Positions 23,922 to 36,300 of a DNA stretch of 64,000 bases are shown here, one piece after another. The DNA lies in NCBI GenBank assembly GCA_003508835.1, contig PUFA01000143.1, positions 2,753,501-2,817,500 of the forward strand, written 5' to 3'. The notes under the pieces are model-generated. The model saw nothing but the letters and a program-made list of their open reading frames with translations, was not told the DNA's origin and made no database searches. Position 1 is the stretch's first letter, and every line of letters begins with the position of its first letter. A program made the translations under genes and the position numbers. This DNA comes from Eonycteris spelaea. Taxonomy: Eukaryota > Chordata > Mammalia > Chiroptera > Pteropodidae.

Positions 23922-25312
23922 GCTCACTGTTGAATTATACTCCTGAAATTTACTGGATTTGTTAACAAATGTCACCGTAATAAAAAAAAAAAGGGAAAAA
24001 TAATTAGTGACACAGATAATAACATACAAATAACAAGGATCTTTGTAGGGCTGTGGATAATGGTGAAACAGCACAAACCAACTCAATATCAGACATTAGA
24101 TAGCAAATTATTGTACTTCCATATATTAAGCTAATATTCAACCCTTAAAATCAAGAAAATTAAGGATAGAAATATTCTTATTATAAAACATTAATATTAT
24201 TTATATACATTGTATATAAATGTTATGTATTCAATGCAGTATATACTATCACATTGTTGGAGATCCTGTTTTGAAAAACAGTAGACACAAGTAAGCTTTG
24301 AAAACAGAGTATAAGTTAGGAAAATTTAAATTAATAAAGCAAATATCCATTTGTAAGTTGCCTTTCTCTCAGTACCGGGAGGAAAAACTAAATCACAGGA
24401 GACTCTCATCAGTGGAGAAGGCAACAATTTAAATTCGCATAACACATGTGCACTTGTTTACTATACTTTTCCTGGTCACCTTTCCATAATTTACCTACCC
24501 CAAATCCTTCTTCCTCTGTTTTAGGTGAAGATGTTATATAAGCTCAAATTCTAGCCACCTCCTTTGAGTTACTCTTCCTTGAGTTTCTCTTATGTATATA
24601 TAAGATATAGACATTAATAAAGTTGTTTTATTTTATGTTTGTTTTTCTCTTGTTAATCTGTTTTTTGTTACAGGGATCATAGCTGAGAACCTACAAGAGT
24701 AGAAGAAAAATGTTTCCCCTTCTCTACAACATAAAATTACATAGTATAAAGTTTGGTTAATTAACAAGGCGTAGTTTTCTTATAAAGCTTCAGTAACAGT
24801 GATTTCCTGAGCAGTCATAGATTTTAGGACAGCTTCAAAAGAGATCAATGACAATAGACTATTATGAGGATAATATGTTGAAACTAGTCACAGGTTTCTC
24901 TCTCAGGTTCAAGCGGCTTTTAATAATTGATTTCTACTGGGGCTCCAGACACCAATTTTGATCTATACCAGAGTTCACAATATTGAAAGGATGTGGTCAA
25001 GTGCATAGTTGTTAAACTCAGCCACAATCACAGAAGATGGCTTCCATTAGAAATTGGCAACATATCTGGCTCAAAAAATTCAAGTTATTTTTTTTCTAAG
25101 CATGCCCAAATTAATATCATATTCAATTTTGATAAAGAATTACTTACACAATTAATAGATATTGCTCATTAAACTATTTTAATATCCTAAGAAATTATAT
25201 TTAAACCCAAGTTGTTTTAATATAGAAATATCTCAGTATTATAATTAGCCAAATTTTACTTTGTAAAATACACACCCAAAATATATGAACAAAGACATAT
25301 GGAAAAACTTAC

Positions 25313-25477
25313 GTAAAAGAATCCAAATGGTCCAGATATATAGGGCATTTTCATTCCCAAGAGACACTTGACTTGTGAAGTCACAACGTGTGTGGCAGCC
25401 CCAGTTGTCATCGCACTGATCACAGGCTCCGTAAGCAGAAATGTAGCACTGCCCAGTTGTAGCACAAAGATGGCCAC
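25313..25477 (-). CDS. SLC26A7: SLC26A7 coding exon (SLC26 signature region), intact
   Basis: The exon is bounded by acceptor CCTTTTAG and donor TAC|GTAAGT, 165 nt, phase 0 at both ends. It encodes 55 residues beginning [19 protein letters not shown] and ending ISGPFGFFY with no stop. It covers the helix carrying the conserved SLC26 anion-binding region ([20 protein letters not shown]) and the LLGMKMP loop. The length equals the homologous SLC26A4 exon as I recall it. Differences from human are conservative (for example C for Y before LLGM). This intact exon shows that the locus is not uniformly decayed, which matters for interpreting the frame problems upstream. Confidence 0.96.
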
Positions 25478-26509
25478 CTAAAAGGACCAAGGAAAATGAA
25501 ATTTTCGAAGGTTCCTAGAGGGATTAATATCTGACACAATTTTATTTTTCATTTTCACACAGACATAGAGAGAACTGATGTGAAATGGGTTTCTAAAATT
25601 TTACATATTTAATATCTTGAGTTTTCTTGAGAACATCACCAGGTTTCAACACTAGTTGTTATTAGATACAATATAAGTGCTTTAATTAAAATTAATATGT
25701 AGTTTTTTTCCTAAATATTGACTTTTTTCCTTCTCCTAATCATACATGTTACCAAAAAAGGGAGGTGAGAGTGATGGAATATGCTTAAATCAGTTAATAT
25801 ATATTGGGCTCTGTGGGGAAAAAAATCAAATTTGCATGATCATATCTGTAATTTTAAAAAAATCAAAAGGACATGATTTACTACTTTACACCTACTAAGC
25901 TTAAACTTAAAACATTGAGAATAAAAAGCCATTTTTTTAAGTTTCTCCCAGGTTTTGAGAAGAGGAAACACTGTTTTGACTAAAGATTCTGTCAAGTAGC
26001 TCTAAAGGGCCAATATTAGTAAGATGATATTAGGACTTATTTGTATACTGAGAAGAGCAAAAGACAAAGATAGGTTAAAAGGATATGTCTTAAGAAACAC
26101 AAGAATCAGTAGAAAAATCAAACATTTCCTTGTTATGACTGTGTAAACTCAATCATAGGAACTGTAAAAAATAAAATTTAATATTTTGAAATTAACATTA
26201 AATTACATTCATGAGTATCCACACTGGAAAAAGGACATAAAATTGGTCATGTTGATATATTCTCTCAATGCATTAATTACAATACTTAAGTTAGGTCTTA
26301 AAATTCTTGTTGGAAAATAAGATTAATTATTAAGGAAATCAGAGGAAAGAATAGCATTGAGATTTCCTCTTATAAAGAAGTCACAGTGATAAAAATGAAA
26401 AGTAAAAGTGCTATCTGGTACCATTACAGACTAAATTGCAAAATATATAATTTCTATGATGTGCATTGCTCCTTCACCACAAGTAATAATGCTCTGAATT
26501 CATATTAGA

Positions 26510-26730
26510 ATGGAGTATCTTGGGTTCAAATCTGAAAATTTAAGTTCTGATCCTGACTCCAACACATCTAGCTTTGTGACTACAGAAAACTTATTGAAAT
26601 TTTCTGAGCCTCATCATCATCTACAAATCATAAGTGATGTCTGTGCTATCTTACAGAACTGTTATAAATTAAATGTGAAATAATATATGAAAAAGCTTTG
26701 AAACTTGTAAAATGTGCAACATATGTGATG
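26510..26730 (+). mobile_element. MIR SINE
   Basis: The order CTGACTCCAACACATCTAGC, TTTCTGAGCCTCATCATC, then ATGTGAAATAATATATG matches the MIR consensus. It is ancient and diverged. Confidence 0.75.
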
Positions 26731-28033
26731 CACTAGAACATCATGAGGAGTCATAAATATTTACCCAGTATGAAAAACTAACGACCAGCTTTGAAAATGT
26801 AGAAAAGGCCATACCAATTCTGGAAAACTTGAAAGAATTCATCAGTGCAGAAAGAAATGGATTTGAATAGTTTGCAGTTTTAGTAGCCTCCTTTTATTCA
26901 GTATGTAATAAAGAAAAAAGTGTATTGCCAATGGAGAAATTAGGCAATCTGTTTCTGTTAGTTAGCATAGGCAGCCAAAACAGCAACTTCTGTTACTAGG
27001 ATTTTTTTTCAGAAACTGTGTTGTTTTGTCAAAGTAGAAATGTCCTGAGAGCAATGCCCAATCAATAAAAGGTATAGATACAAATAGAAAACACTGATCT
27101 TCTTGGCAACTCTTGATTCATATATTCTGTTGATTTTCATCCTTAACAATCAGTTAAGAAAAACATTGAACCAATTTTTCCCAACCGTATCTCCAGTTGT
27201 AAGTTCATGTCAATTTATATACATTAATTCTTACTGACCATGAGGATAAAATTAGCACATTACTGAGGTAAGATAAACACCAGAGAGGTGGAATTTAATT
27301 TCAGCTAAATAACAGCATACAAACAATCCAAATCTTTGAGCTGTGAAACCTGTTTCTTAAAGGGAATTTTATGCACACATGGAATGTTGGAAAGTTCTTA
27401 TCTGTATGCCAAGAAATCTTATCTTTATTTATCTTGAGAAGCAAACTTTTGGGAGTTCTTGTATAGACCATCACCATTTTACCTTCTGCTTTTATTTGTT
27501 TCCTAAATTCTAGCACTTACATAGAGAGGTTAATGATTTGTCATGCCTGAGAAAAGAAGTTCGCCTAACCTGAAGTGAGTCACCAACACTTTCAGCTAAC
27601 CACGATCTTCTAATAGCAGCTTTATGTCATTTCTACAACTGGAATGTTACAAATGGAAGGGACCAGGAAAAGTACAAGATACAAAAAGAGTTCAATCATT
27701 TCAAATGTTGAGAATATGGGTATCTACCTTGCAACAGAAACCAGAAAAGATGATGTACTCTCTTTTAAACCTTATCCAGACTTAAAGTATTTTTGTAATA
27801 TTCTACTTGTACACATTTTTATGCTTTAAAAATAATCTTGCCAGCAAGGGACTAATTCGTAAAATAGGGAATTCTGACTCTGAAAGATCAAAAAACCCCT
27901 TAAGACCTTATTTCTAATACAAAGGTATATGAAGGATGGTTGTAAACATGTGAGATTTAACTGAAGTGAAAATACTCTCTTCTGGATCATGGGATTCTCC
28001 AGAACCTAAGACCATGGAAAACATTTTAAGAAG

Positions 28034-28110
28034 AGGAAAAAGAAAGAGGAAGAAGAAGGGGGGGGGGCGGGGGAGGAAAAGGAGAAGGAGAAAAAGGAGA
28101 AGCAGAAGTT
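28034..28110 (+). repeat. Polypurine tract, G/A-rich
   Basis: GAGGAAGAAG units surround a G run (GGGGGGGGCGGGGG). It is almost free of pyrimidines on the plus strand. Confidence 0.9.
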
Positions 28111-28521
28111 AAAGAAATCTTCTTTCCCCACCACCTAAAGTTCAACATTTTATCCACATCAAAATCAGGGATCTAATATACAGAAGCTAATATACACAGC
28201 TTAAATGAAGCAAATACCTATGCAATACAAGCTTTGAAAGAAAGGCCAGCAGATAGAACTGTGGTTTCCAAGTTTGTCTAGGAACTTAAATATGTGAAAT
28301 AGAGGTCCTTCTAGAATATTTTGTTCGGAGGCCCAGTATTTAAATTTTATACCAATGTTAAGGATTCTTTTAAGTTAATGACTTAATAAACAGTCATATT
28401 AACTCATTTTATTAATAATATGGATGATAATAATTCTGATCTGGCTAGCCAAATCCCCAAATTTGGCCATGCAATTTTATGAGAAAATAAATTTCATATC
28501 TAATATTACAGCAGTTTGTAG

Positions 28522-29184
28522 TGTGGATGAAAAAAAGGCCATATAAACCTGACAAGCTCAGCAAAAGCCAGCATGGAAGGTCCTGCAAACTCAGAAATTG
28601 AAAGTAACCACATAGGTTGGTCAAAACATAAAAATTTCTAAAAGCAGATCATGGTGGGTAGTCACATCCTGGACCTGTAGCCCTCTTGACAAAGGTCAAT
28701 CTTTACCTTAGGTAATCCTGTCTATTCTCTTTTTGTATCTAAGATAACATACTGTTGGAATGTCTTTTTTCCAGATCCCTCAGGGAACAACCCAGTGCAC
28801 AGGAGCAGGAGACCACAAAATCCCTCATGGTTATCTTATCCCCCACACACCATCTCTATGTGTTGTAAATGTTAATTATTAACTCTCCTGTACCTACCAG
28901 TGTAAAAGAAGTGTATGTCTCTCCCTTCATTTTACTTTTCATCCAATCCTATTATTTCTCCACTTTGCTTTCTCCTGCTTCCCTAATCTGCTACCAGTTG
29001 ATTTCACATAACCCTCCTTAAGTCTCCTCCTTTGATTCCAATGTATAAAATAAGCTGCAAAACTGCCATTCTCCAGAACAGTTTCTTAATCCACTGAGAT
29101 TTTGCTTCCCAGAAACTGTTGTCAGCTTGGCTCAAATAAAATCATTAAAATTCTCTATAGGTTTGGACATTTTTTACATTAACA
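28522..29184 (+). mobile_element. Solo LTR, probable class I ERV
   Basis: The block begins TGTGGATG and ends ATTAACA, with a 4-bp duplication GTAG on each side (28518-28521 and 29185-29188). Within it are a TATA box TGTATAAAATAA near 29041, a polyadenylation signal AATAAA near 29136 and a pyrimidine-rich middle, in LTR order on the plus strand. There are no internal genes, so it is a recombined solo LTR. A 4-bp duplication suits class I elements. The exact right edge is uncertain by a few bases. Confidence 0.72.
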
Positions 29185-29435
29185 GTAGTAATGCTGATAT
29201 TTTTGGCTAAGACTAAAAATCAGGCAGACATCAAGGTTCACCAGCACACTTCTATAACACACCAAGTGAGCTCTATAGAATGTATCTCAGATTTCAGGCT
29301 ACTTTTGGAAATGTACTTCAAATAGTGAAAAAGAAAGTGTGCATAGCAAAAAACTATACTACCTAAGTGGATGGAGTACAGCATTTATTGTTGGGTTTTG
29401 TCAGTTTATCTGCAGTCTGGCTCTTACATTAAACC

Positions 29436-29505
29436 AAATTATTTATTTATTCATTCAATGAGTATTTATTGACTATCTCCTAAGGGCTAGGGACAGTGTT
29501 GTTGC
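29436..29505 (-). mobile_element. L2-type LINE 3' fragment
   Basis: ATTCATTCAATGAGTATTTA then CTATCTCCTAAGGGCTAGG fits the antisense L2 end. Confidence 0.55.
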
Positions 29506-29849
29506 AAAATACAAAATGGTTCAAAAGATTGTATAAAGAAAGGTGTAATGATGACCTTAGGAGGAAGGAATGTTAACAAGGGGCATTAAGAACTACAATG
29601 TAGGTGGTACTAGAAAAGGAGTTGCTGTTTGGGTAAGGGCTAAAATGCTAAGAGCCCTGTTTTGTTTGCAGAGGAGGGTAATCAGGGTTGGGGAAGAGAG
29701 TTAAATTGTTCATAACAATAGGAGAACAACTGAGTGCTACATAAGTATATACCAGAAAAGGTTCTGTATTACCAGAGGACTTGGGAGGGGAAAAAATGTC
29801 AAATGGAAATCTATGAAGTTACCTGCCATAGTATTCAGAATATAAAATC

Positions 29850-30155
29850 TCTTCCATATTATTCAGTGATTTAAAGGAATGAGCTATCAAGACATGCAAA
29901 GACATGGATGAATCTGAAAAAGCTACGTATTGCATGATTCCATTCTATAGGCAAAATTATAGTTAGTAAGCAGATCAGTAGTTGCCAGGGGCTTGGGAGT
30001 GAGAGAATATGTAATAGGTGAAACATAGGAAAATTTTTAGGATGGTAAAACTAGTCTCTGTGACACTGTAATAGTGGTTACAGGATACTGTACATTTGCC
30101 AAAACCCAAAGATCTTTACAATACAAGAGTAAACCTTAATATAAGTGTATTAAAA
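29850..30155 (+). mobile_element. Old L1 3' UTR fragment
   Basis: Phrases such as ATGGATGAATCTGAAAAAGC, AGTTGCCAGGGGCTTGGG and a later CACTGTAATAGTGGTTACA are typical of old mammalian L1M 3' ends. Confidence 0.65.
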
Positions 30156-30829
30156 AATTGGAGGTCAGGAGATCCTAAATGAAATGCAGAATGTGACAAT
30201 GAATCTGACAACAAGAACTGTATTTACTCTTTCTGTAAGTTTTGCCTGTTCCAGAGTTTCATTTAAGTAAAACCATGTAATACATAGATTTTTCAGACTA
30301 GCTAAATGTATGAAACAACCTGGGTGGCAAAAAAACATGCCAATATAAATAATTTTGGAAGTAAGTGTGTAAAACTAAAGAAATATTGTACACTAGTTTA
30401 TAAAGTTATTTCCCATGGAGGTAGCAATTAACAATTCTGAAAACACTATATGTATACACTGAAATTGAAAAATTAAGTAAATGGATGATGGATGGTGGGA
30501 GCTAGGTTTCTTACTATTGATGAAGTTACAGACTCCAATATTGGTAGATTACAGACAAGCAAGGGGAGAAGGCTAGAATGATCCATGTGATAATGGATTA
30601 GAGTTAGAGATATCAGTAGAAACTCATGTTTAGCTTAATATAGATGAAGATAGATACATATAGAAATCTATATAGATATGTTTAATGTAGAATGTAGGCA
30701 AGAGAACTAAAATGTTAAATCAACCTATATTCAGAGACTCCATTATGCTCATCAGCCCTACAGCCAGACCAGGAGGAAACCTGCAGAACAAAGGAAGACT
30801 TCTGCTGGGATTGCTAATAAACCTTTCCC

Positions 30830-31330
30830 CACACTGTGAAAAAAAAACAGTGTTTAATTAGTGCCCTACACAAAATAAAATAATTCATTCCCTATATCTA
30901 AAATCATGGGAACTTCTGGTTCAGAGGCTGAGAATTGCCAGCAGACCTTTTATGGTACACATTCTTACCTTTTCTCACTACATACTCATCCTTTCTCACT
31001 GTATGCCCATATCAAAGGAAAATGGGTAAACAAAGTCCTTAAACAGGAATGCCTGTGAATAAAACTAAGAATGATGTATAAACGGATTCCCCAACACTCA
31101 GGGCTTTTTTCTCATGTTGGTCTTTTTTATCTTAGCTTTTTTTTTTTTTTTTTTTTTTTTTTGTCTTGGCTCTTTGTCTCTTATTAGTCTTTGCTTTTCC
31201 CCTCTCTAATAAATATTCCTTTTGACTCTAATTTGAATGTGTTTGAATTCTTTATTATGCTAAGCCAAGAACTCTTTGTGCAGGGCTTGAGTTCCCTCAC
31301 TTGAGGGAATTTACCCTGTCCTGCATCATT
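30830..31330 (+). mobile_element. LTR-like block, boundaries uncertain
   Basis: It has a TATA-like TGTATAAACGG (31074-31084), a CTCTAATAAATATTCC polyadenylation region (about 31204-31219) and a terminal part rich in ACTCTTTGTGCAGGGCTTG, resembling the R-U5 end of class I ERV LTRs. A 25-base T run interrupts it at 31138. No clear target duplication was found, so the call is tentative. Confidence 0.42.
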
Positions 31331-31369
31331 TTTACACACATGGGTTAATATACACACATATGTTCCCTT

Positions 31370-32525
31370 GCTCCATTAGTTGAAATGGACTAGAAGCAAC
31401 AACACCCCAGCATTAATGAGAACACCTGGTGCCCAGACCTTGATTTCTAACACCATTCTCCAATAAGAGGAACTGGGAACAGCTGACTCTAGGTCTGGGG
31501 CAGGAAATATACACTATAAGGCTGGATCATTTTGTAATGCCATAAAGAAAGGACAAGTATTCAAAAACAAACAAATGGGAGTATGTCAAGGAGGGTCACA
31601 GGGGCCAACTGAAAGAACTCCCAATGGCCAAAGCTAGAAAAATTTGAGAAACAACATTAATAAAGTACTATTAGATTATAACCCAAAGGATAAAATAAAT
31701 ACTCTATGGTCCATACTGATAAAAATGATTAATTGAATTTTTAACAATGAAAGTTTGAAAAATCCTGTATAGAATTCCAATAATTTAGTAGATACTCCCC
31801 ACTCCTTTTCTTAACTCCTCGATTAATATAACTCCCACCTCTTAAGTGTAGGCAGTGCATATTCTTTTTTCTAAAGAATACAGTATAAAAAAGGGAGTGG
31901 GAGGAAATAGAGTAAATTCACATTAGAGAAACCTGATAAACACTAGTCCGCCAGGTGATCAAGGATATTATCAATGGTGATCAGTTATGTTATAGTCTAT
32001 CTTGATTGATGTGATGAGCATGCCATTCTACCACTCTAGTCTCCTACCTAAAAATACATAAACCCAGTCTAATCATGAAAAAAAAAAAAAACATATGAGA
32101 CAAATTCCAACTGAAGGACATTCTACAGAATATCAGATCAACGGTCCTCAAAACTGTCAAGATCATCAAAATAAGAAAAGTTTTAGAAAATTTCACACTT
32201 AAGAGCAATTTAAAGGGAAACAGCCCCCCCCCCCAAAAAAAAAAGAAAGAAAAAGAAGAAATGTAATGTGGTGTACAGGATGTGATCCTGAAACAGAAAA
32301 AGAACATTAGGTAAAAATTAAGAAAATCTGAATACAGCATATGAACTTAATTAATGACAATATATCTAATATATCTATCTGGCTCATTAATTATGACTAA
32401 CGTATCATACTAATGTATAATGTTAATAATAGGGAAAACTGGAGATGGGGGGGATGTGTGTGACAACTCTGTGTATTATCTTTGCAACTTTACTGCAAAT
32501 CTAAAATTATTATAAAACAAAACTG
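31370..32525 (+). mobile_element. Old L1M 3' end
   Basis: Matches of old L1M 3' sequence run from TAACACCATTCTCCAATAAG through ATAACCCAAAGGATAAAATA to the end ACTGCAAATCTAAAATTATT ATAAAAC. The A-rich tail has grown into the GAAA/GGAA microsatellite at 32536-32635. Confidence 0.65.
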
Positions 32526-32535
32526 TGTGTAGAAG

Positions 32536-32635
32536 AAAGAAAAAAGAAAGAAAGAAAGAAGGAAAGGAAGGAAGGAGGAAGGAAGGAAGGAAGGAAGGAA
32601 GGAAGGAAGGAAGGAAGGAAGGAAGGAAGGAAAGA
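32536..32635 (+). repeat. (GAAA)n/(GGAA)n microsatellite
   Basis: A hundred bases, all purine on the plus strand, mostly GGAA units, grown from the tail of an old L1. Confidence 0.95.
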
Positions 32636-33305
32636 GAAAATCTCTACATCTCCCATACTCCCATAGAAGCTTCAGGTAAGGCTACATTTTTCCCAATATG
32701 TGTGCTGTACATGAAAAATTCCTGAGTTCTGCCTACATGGGCACAGAGGAAAAGAAAGCCTCTCTGTAAGGAGCTCCGGAGAGTTGGGTTTCAGAGGTAT
32801 GATATGTATGCAAATAACCATAACAAGACAATTATGCATGCATGTAAAAGAGAAGGGAAAAATATGTCATTATATTTCAGAGAGAGAAGGGGACGCTACT
32901 GAATAAGAAGCAAAATTGTGCCTTGACACTTAAGGAGGAATCCAAGAGAGTGAAATTATTAGAAAGCATTCTATAAAGAGGAAAGATTATAAGCATAAAG
33001 CAGGGCATCAAAGGACATGTTCAAAGGACACAGGGTTGCTAGTTTAAAAGGAGCACAAGTAGCCAGAAATTGTAATAGAAAATAAGCAAAACATTTTGAA
33101 ATCAGAATATAGAACATCTTAAAAAGTAGTTAAAAGGGGGTTTTGTAGGAGTGACATCACTCTTACATGTATTTATTAAACACCTAATTTTGTCAAGAAG
33201 TATGCTGTACACTGGTTTATAAATCAGAGATGTGTTTTGGTAGGATTAATGTGATGATAGAATGTTGCTAAAAGAATAAACCCCTAAACCAGAAACATGA
33301 GGGAC

Positions 33306-36300
33306 AGAGACACAGAGATGAGCCAAGTGTTTTATTGTTTCATGTCTTAAATTCAGGTCCTTAATCCATTTTGAGTTAATTTTGGTGTGTGGTGATAGAC
33401 AACAGTCTAGTTTCATTGCTTTGCAGTGAAAAGGCTTTCCTTTCTCCACTGTATGTTTTTTTTTTTCAAAAATGATTTGCCCATATAAATATGGGTTTAA
33501 TCACTTCTCAGCCTTTTGACTAAGATCCAGTGTAGTATCTGTTCTTATCAGTTTAATAAATATGAGTTTACTTCTGTACTCTCGATTCTGTTCCACTGGT
33601 CCATGTGTATGTTTTGCTGCTAATACCATGCCGTTTTGATTAGTATTGCTTTGTAGTATAATTTGAAGTTGGGAAGAGTGTTGCCTCCAGCCTCATTCTT
33701 TTTTCTTAGAATGGCTTTGGCAATTCAAGGTCTTTTGTGCTTCCATACAAATCTGATGATTTTTTGTTCTTTTTTCTTTAAACCTGCTGATGGCATTTCG
33801 ATGGGGATTACATTAAATCTGTATAATGCTTTAGGTAGTAAGGTCATTTTAACTATGTTAATTTTTCTAATCCAAGAACACAAAATATCTTTCCATTTCT
33901 TTGCATCTTCTTCAATTTCTTTCAGTAAGCTCTTATAGTTTTAATTATATAGGTCCTTCACTTGTTTTGTTAGATTTATTCCTAGATATTTTATTCTTTT
34001 CATTCAATTGCAATAGGAATTACTTTTTTCCACTTCTTTTTCTGACACTTCATTATTAGTGTATAGGAACACTATGGATTTTTGAATGTTGATTTTGTAT
34101 CCAGAAACTTTACTGAATTTGCTTATTGTTTCTACTAGTGTTCTTGTGAAGTCTTTAGGGTTTTCTACATAAAGAACCATGCCATCCTCAAATAGTGACA
34201 GTTTGACTTCTTCGTTTCCTATTTGGATGCTTTTTTTCTCTTGCCTGTTTGCACTCACTAGAGACCTCCAAATGTTATATTGAAATAACAGTGGCAATAG
34301 TGGACAGCCTTGCCTTGTTCCTAATCTTAGAGAAAAGGTTTTTTAGTTTTTTTTTCACCATTAAGTATTAAATGTTTGGCTGAAGGTTTGTTCATAAATA
34401 CAGCCTTTTTTATGTTAAGGATATTTCCTTCTATGCCAATTTTGTTAAGTGTTTGATTGTAAATAGATGTTGTTTCTTGTCAAAGGCTTTTTCTATCCAT
34501 CTATTGATATGAGTATATGAGTCTTATTCTAAATTTCTTTATGTGGTGTATCACATGAATCAATTTGCATATGTTGAATCATCCTTATGCCTCTGGGATA
34601 AAGGCCCCTTGATTGTGTATATCTTTTTTCTGTATTTGGTTCGCTAGTATCCTATTTATGATTTTTGCAACTGTTAATTGAGAGATATTGGTCTGTAGTT
34701 TTCTTTTTTGTGTGTTATCCTTATCAGGTTTTTGTAACAGGGTAATATTGGCCTCATAAAATGAGTTGGGAAGTACTGCTCCTCTTCATTTTTTTTGAAA
34801 CAGTTTGAGGAGAATAAGTATTAAATCTTCTTTGAATGTTTTGTAGAATTCACTGGTAAAGCATCTGGTCCTGGACTTTTACTTTTTGGTAGGTTTTTGA
34901 TGATTGTGTCAATTTTCATACTGCTAATTGATCTATTTAGATTTTCTCAGTTCTTCTTTATTTGGTCTAGGAAGTTTGTATTTTCTAAATACTGGTCCAT
35001 TTCTCCTAGGTTATTAAATTTGGTGTTATATACTTTTTGATATTATTCTTATGTGATCATTTTGTATTTCTGCAGTGTGTGTTGTAATTTCTTGACTTTC
35101 ATTTCTGATATTTTATTTGTGTCTTTTCTCTTATTTTTTAGTGAGTCTAGCTGGGGATTTGCCAATTATATTAACTTTTTCTAAGAACCAGCTCTTTGTT
35201 GCATTTATTTTTCATATAATTTTTGTTTATTTTCAATTTTATATATTTCTGCTCTAATTTTGATTATTTCCTTCTGCTGACTTTAGGCTCCATTTGTTCT
35301 TCTTTTTCTGTTTTTTGTTTTTGTTTTTGTTTTGTTTGTTGTTGTTTGTTTTTTTTTGTTTTTTTTTTTTTACGATTAAAAGCATTAGGCTGTTTATTGG
35401 GCTAGTTTTTGTTTTCGGAAGTTAGTCCTGTAATGTTATGAATGTTCCTCTTATTTCTACTATGGCCATGTCCCAAAAGTTTTTATATGTTATACTATCA
35501 CTATCAATCATTTCTATATATCTCTTGATCTCTCTTTTTATTCTTCCCTGTCCCAGTTATTCTTCAGTAGCATGTTGTTTAATCTCTATGTGTTTGTGGC
35601 TCTTCTTGATTTCTTTCTGCAGTTGATCTCTAGTTTCAAAGCATTATGACCGGAGGATATGGATGGTAATGATTTTAACCCTCTTATATTTGTTGAGTTA
35701 TTTCTGTGTCCTAGCATGTGGTTGATTCTTGAGAATGTACCATGTGCATTAGAGAACAATGTATAAGCAGATGTTTTGAGATAGAAAGCTCTGTATATGT
35801 CAATTATATCCAGCTGAACTAATATGTCTTTTAAGGATGTTATTTCCTTATTGATTTTCTGTTTGGATGATCTGTCCATAACTGATTGTGGGGTATTTAT
35901 GTCCCCAAGCACAATAGTGTTTTGATCTGTTTCTCCTTTAGTTCTGTTAGTAATTGCTTTACATATTTCAGGCTACCTGACTGAGAGCATAGATATTAAT
36001 AAGTGTTATGTCTTCTTGGTGCATGATTCCCTTTATCATTATGAAGTCCCTCTCAGTATCTTTTTTTACCTTTTTTTTATTTTTAAAGTCTATTTCATCT
36101 GATATTAGTACTGCGCTACTCCCACGTTTCTCTGAATACCATTTGTTTGAAATATCATTTTCCATCCTTCTCACTTTGAGTCTATATTTGTCTTTGGAAC
36201 TGAGATGTATCTCTTGGAGACAGCATATGATTGGGTTTTTTGTTTTGATCCAATCTGAAACTCTGTGCCTTTTATTGGTGAATTCAGTCCATTTACATGT

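Larger units (their letters stand above)
17080..23995 (+). mobile_element. Near full-length L1 retrotransposon, decayed, host to a nested LTR
   Basis: A sense L1 starts at about 17080 (AACATAGCAGAGTGAG), has a leader to about 17990 and ORF1 remnants at 17990-18790. ORF2 spans about 19230-23600, with endonuclease (CCLQETHLSSKDKY) and RT ([14 protein letters not shown]); the active-site motif reads FADN instead of the usual FADD. The 3' end has a TA microsatellite and AATAAAAAAAAAA at about 23980. Many stops and indels break both ORFs. A 671-bp solo LTR interrupts ORF2 at 21775-22445. Weak L1-like 3' sequence on both sides (17022-17080, 24005-24230) suggests insertion into an older L1. Confidence 0.9.
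1..25312 (-). other. SLC26A7 intron downstream of the 25313 exon (incomplete)
   Basis: No host exon was recognised on either strand. The next SLC26A7 exon should encode the following transmembrane helices, and none of its conserved peptide is visible, so this intron probably extends beyond base 1. It contains MaLR LTRs, a bat L1 3' end, the 6.2-kb provirus and the near full-length L1. Stretches 1-750, 1120-2630, 5140-7800, 14361-17020 and 24230-25312 show no feature I can name beyond AT-rich unique sequence. Confidence 0.75.

Noticed and set aside
33500..33558. Functional U2 snRNA gene
   Set aside because: Only the first 59 of about 190 nt are present and no proximal or distal sequence elements are seen.
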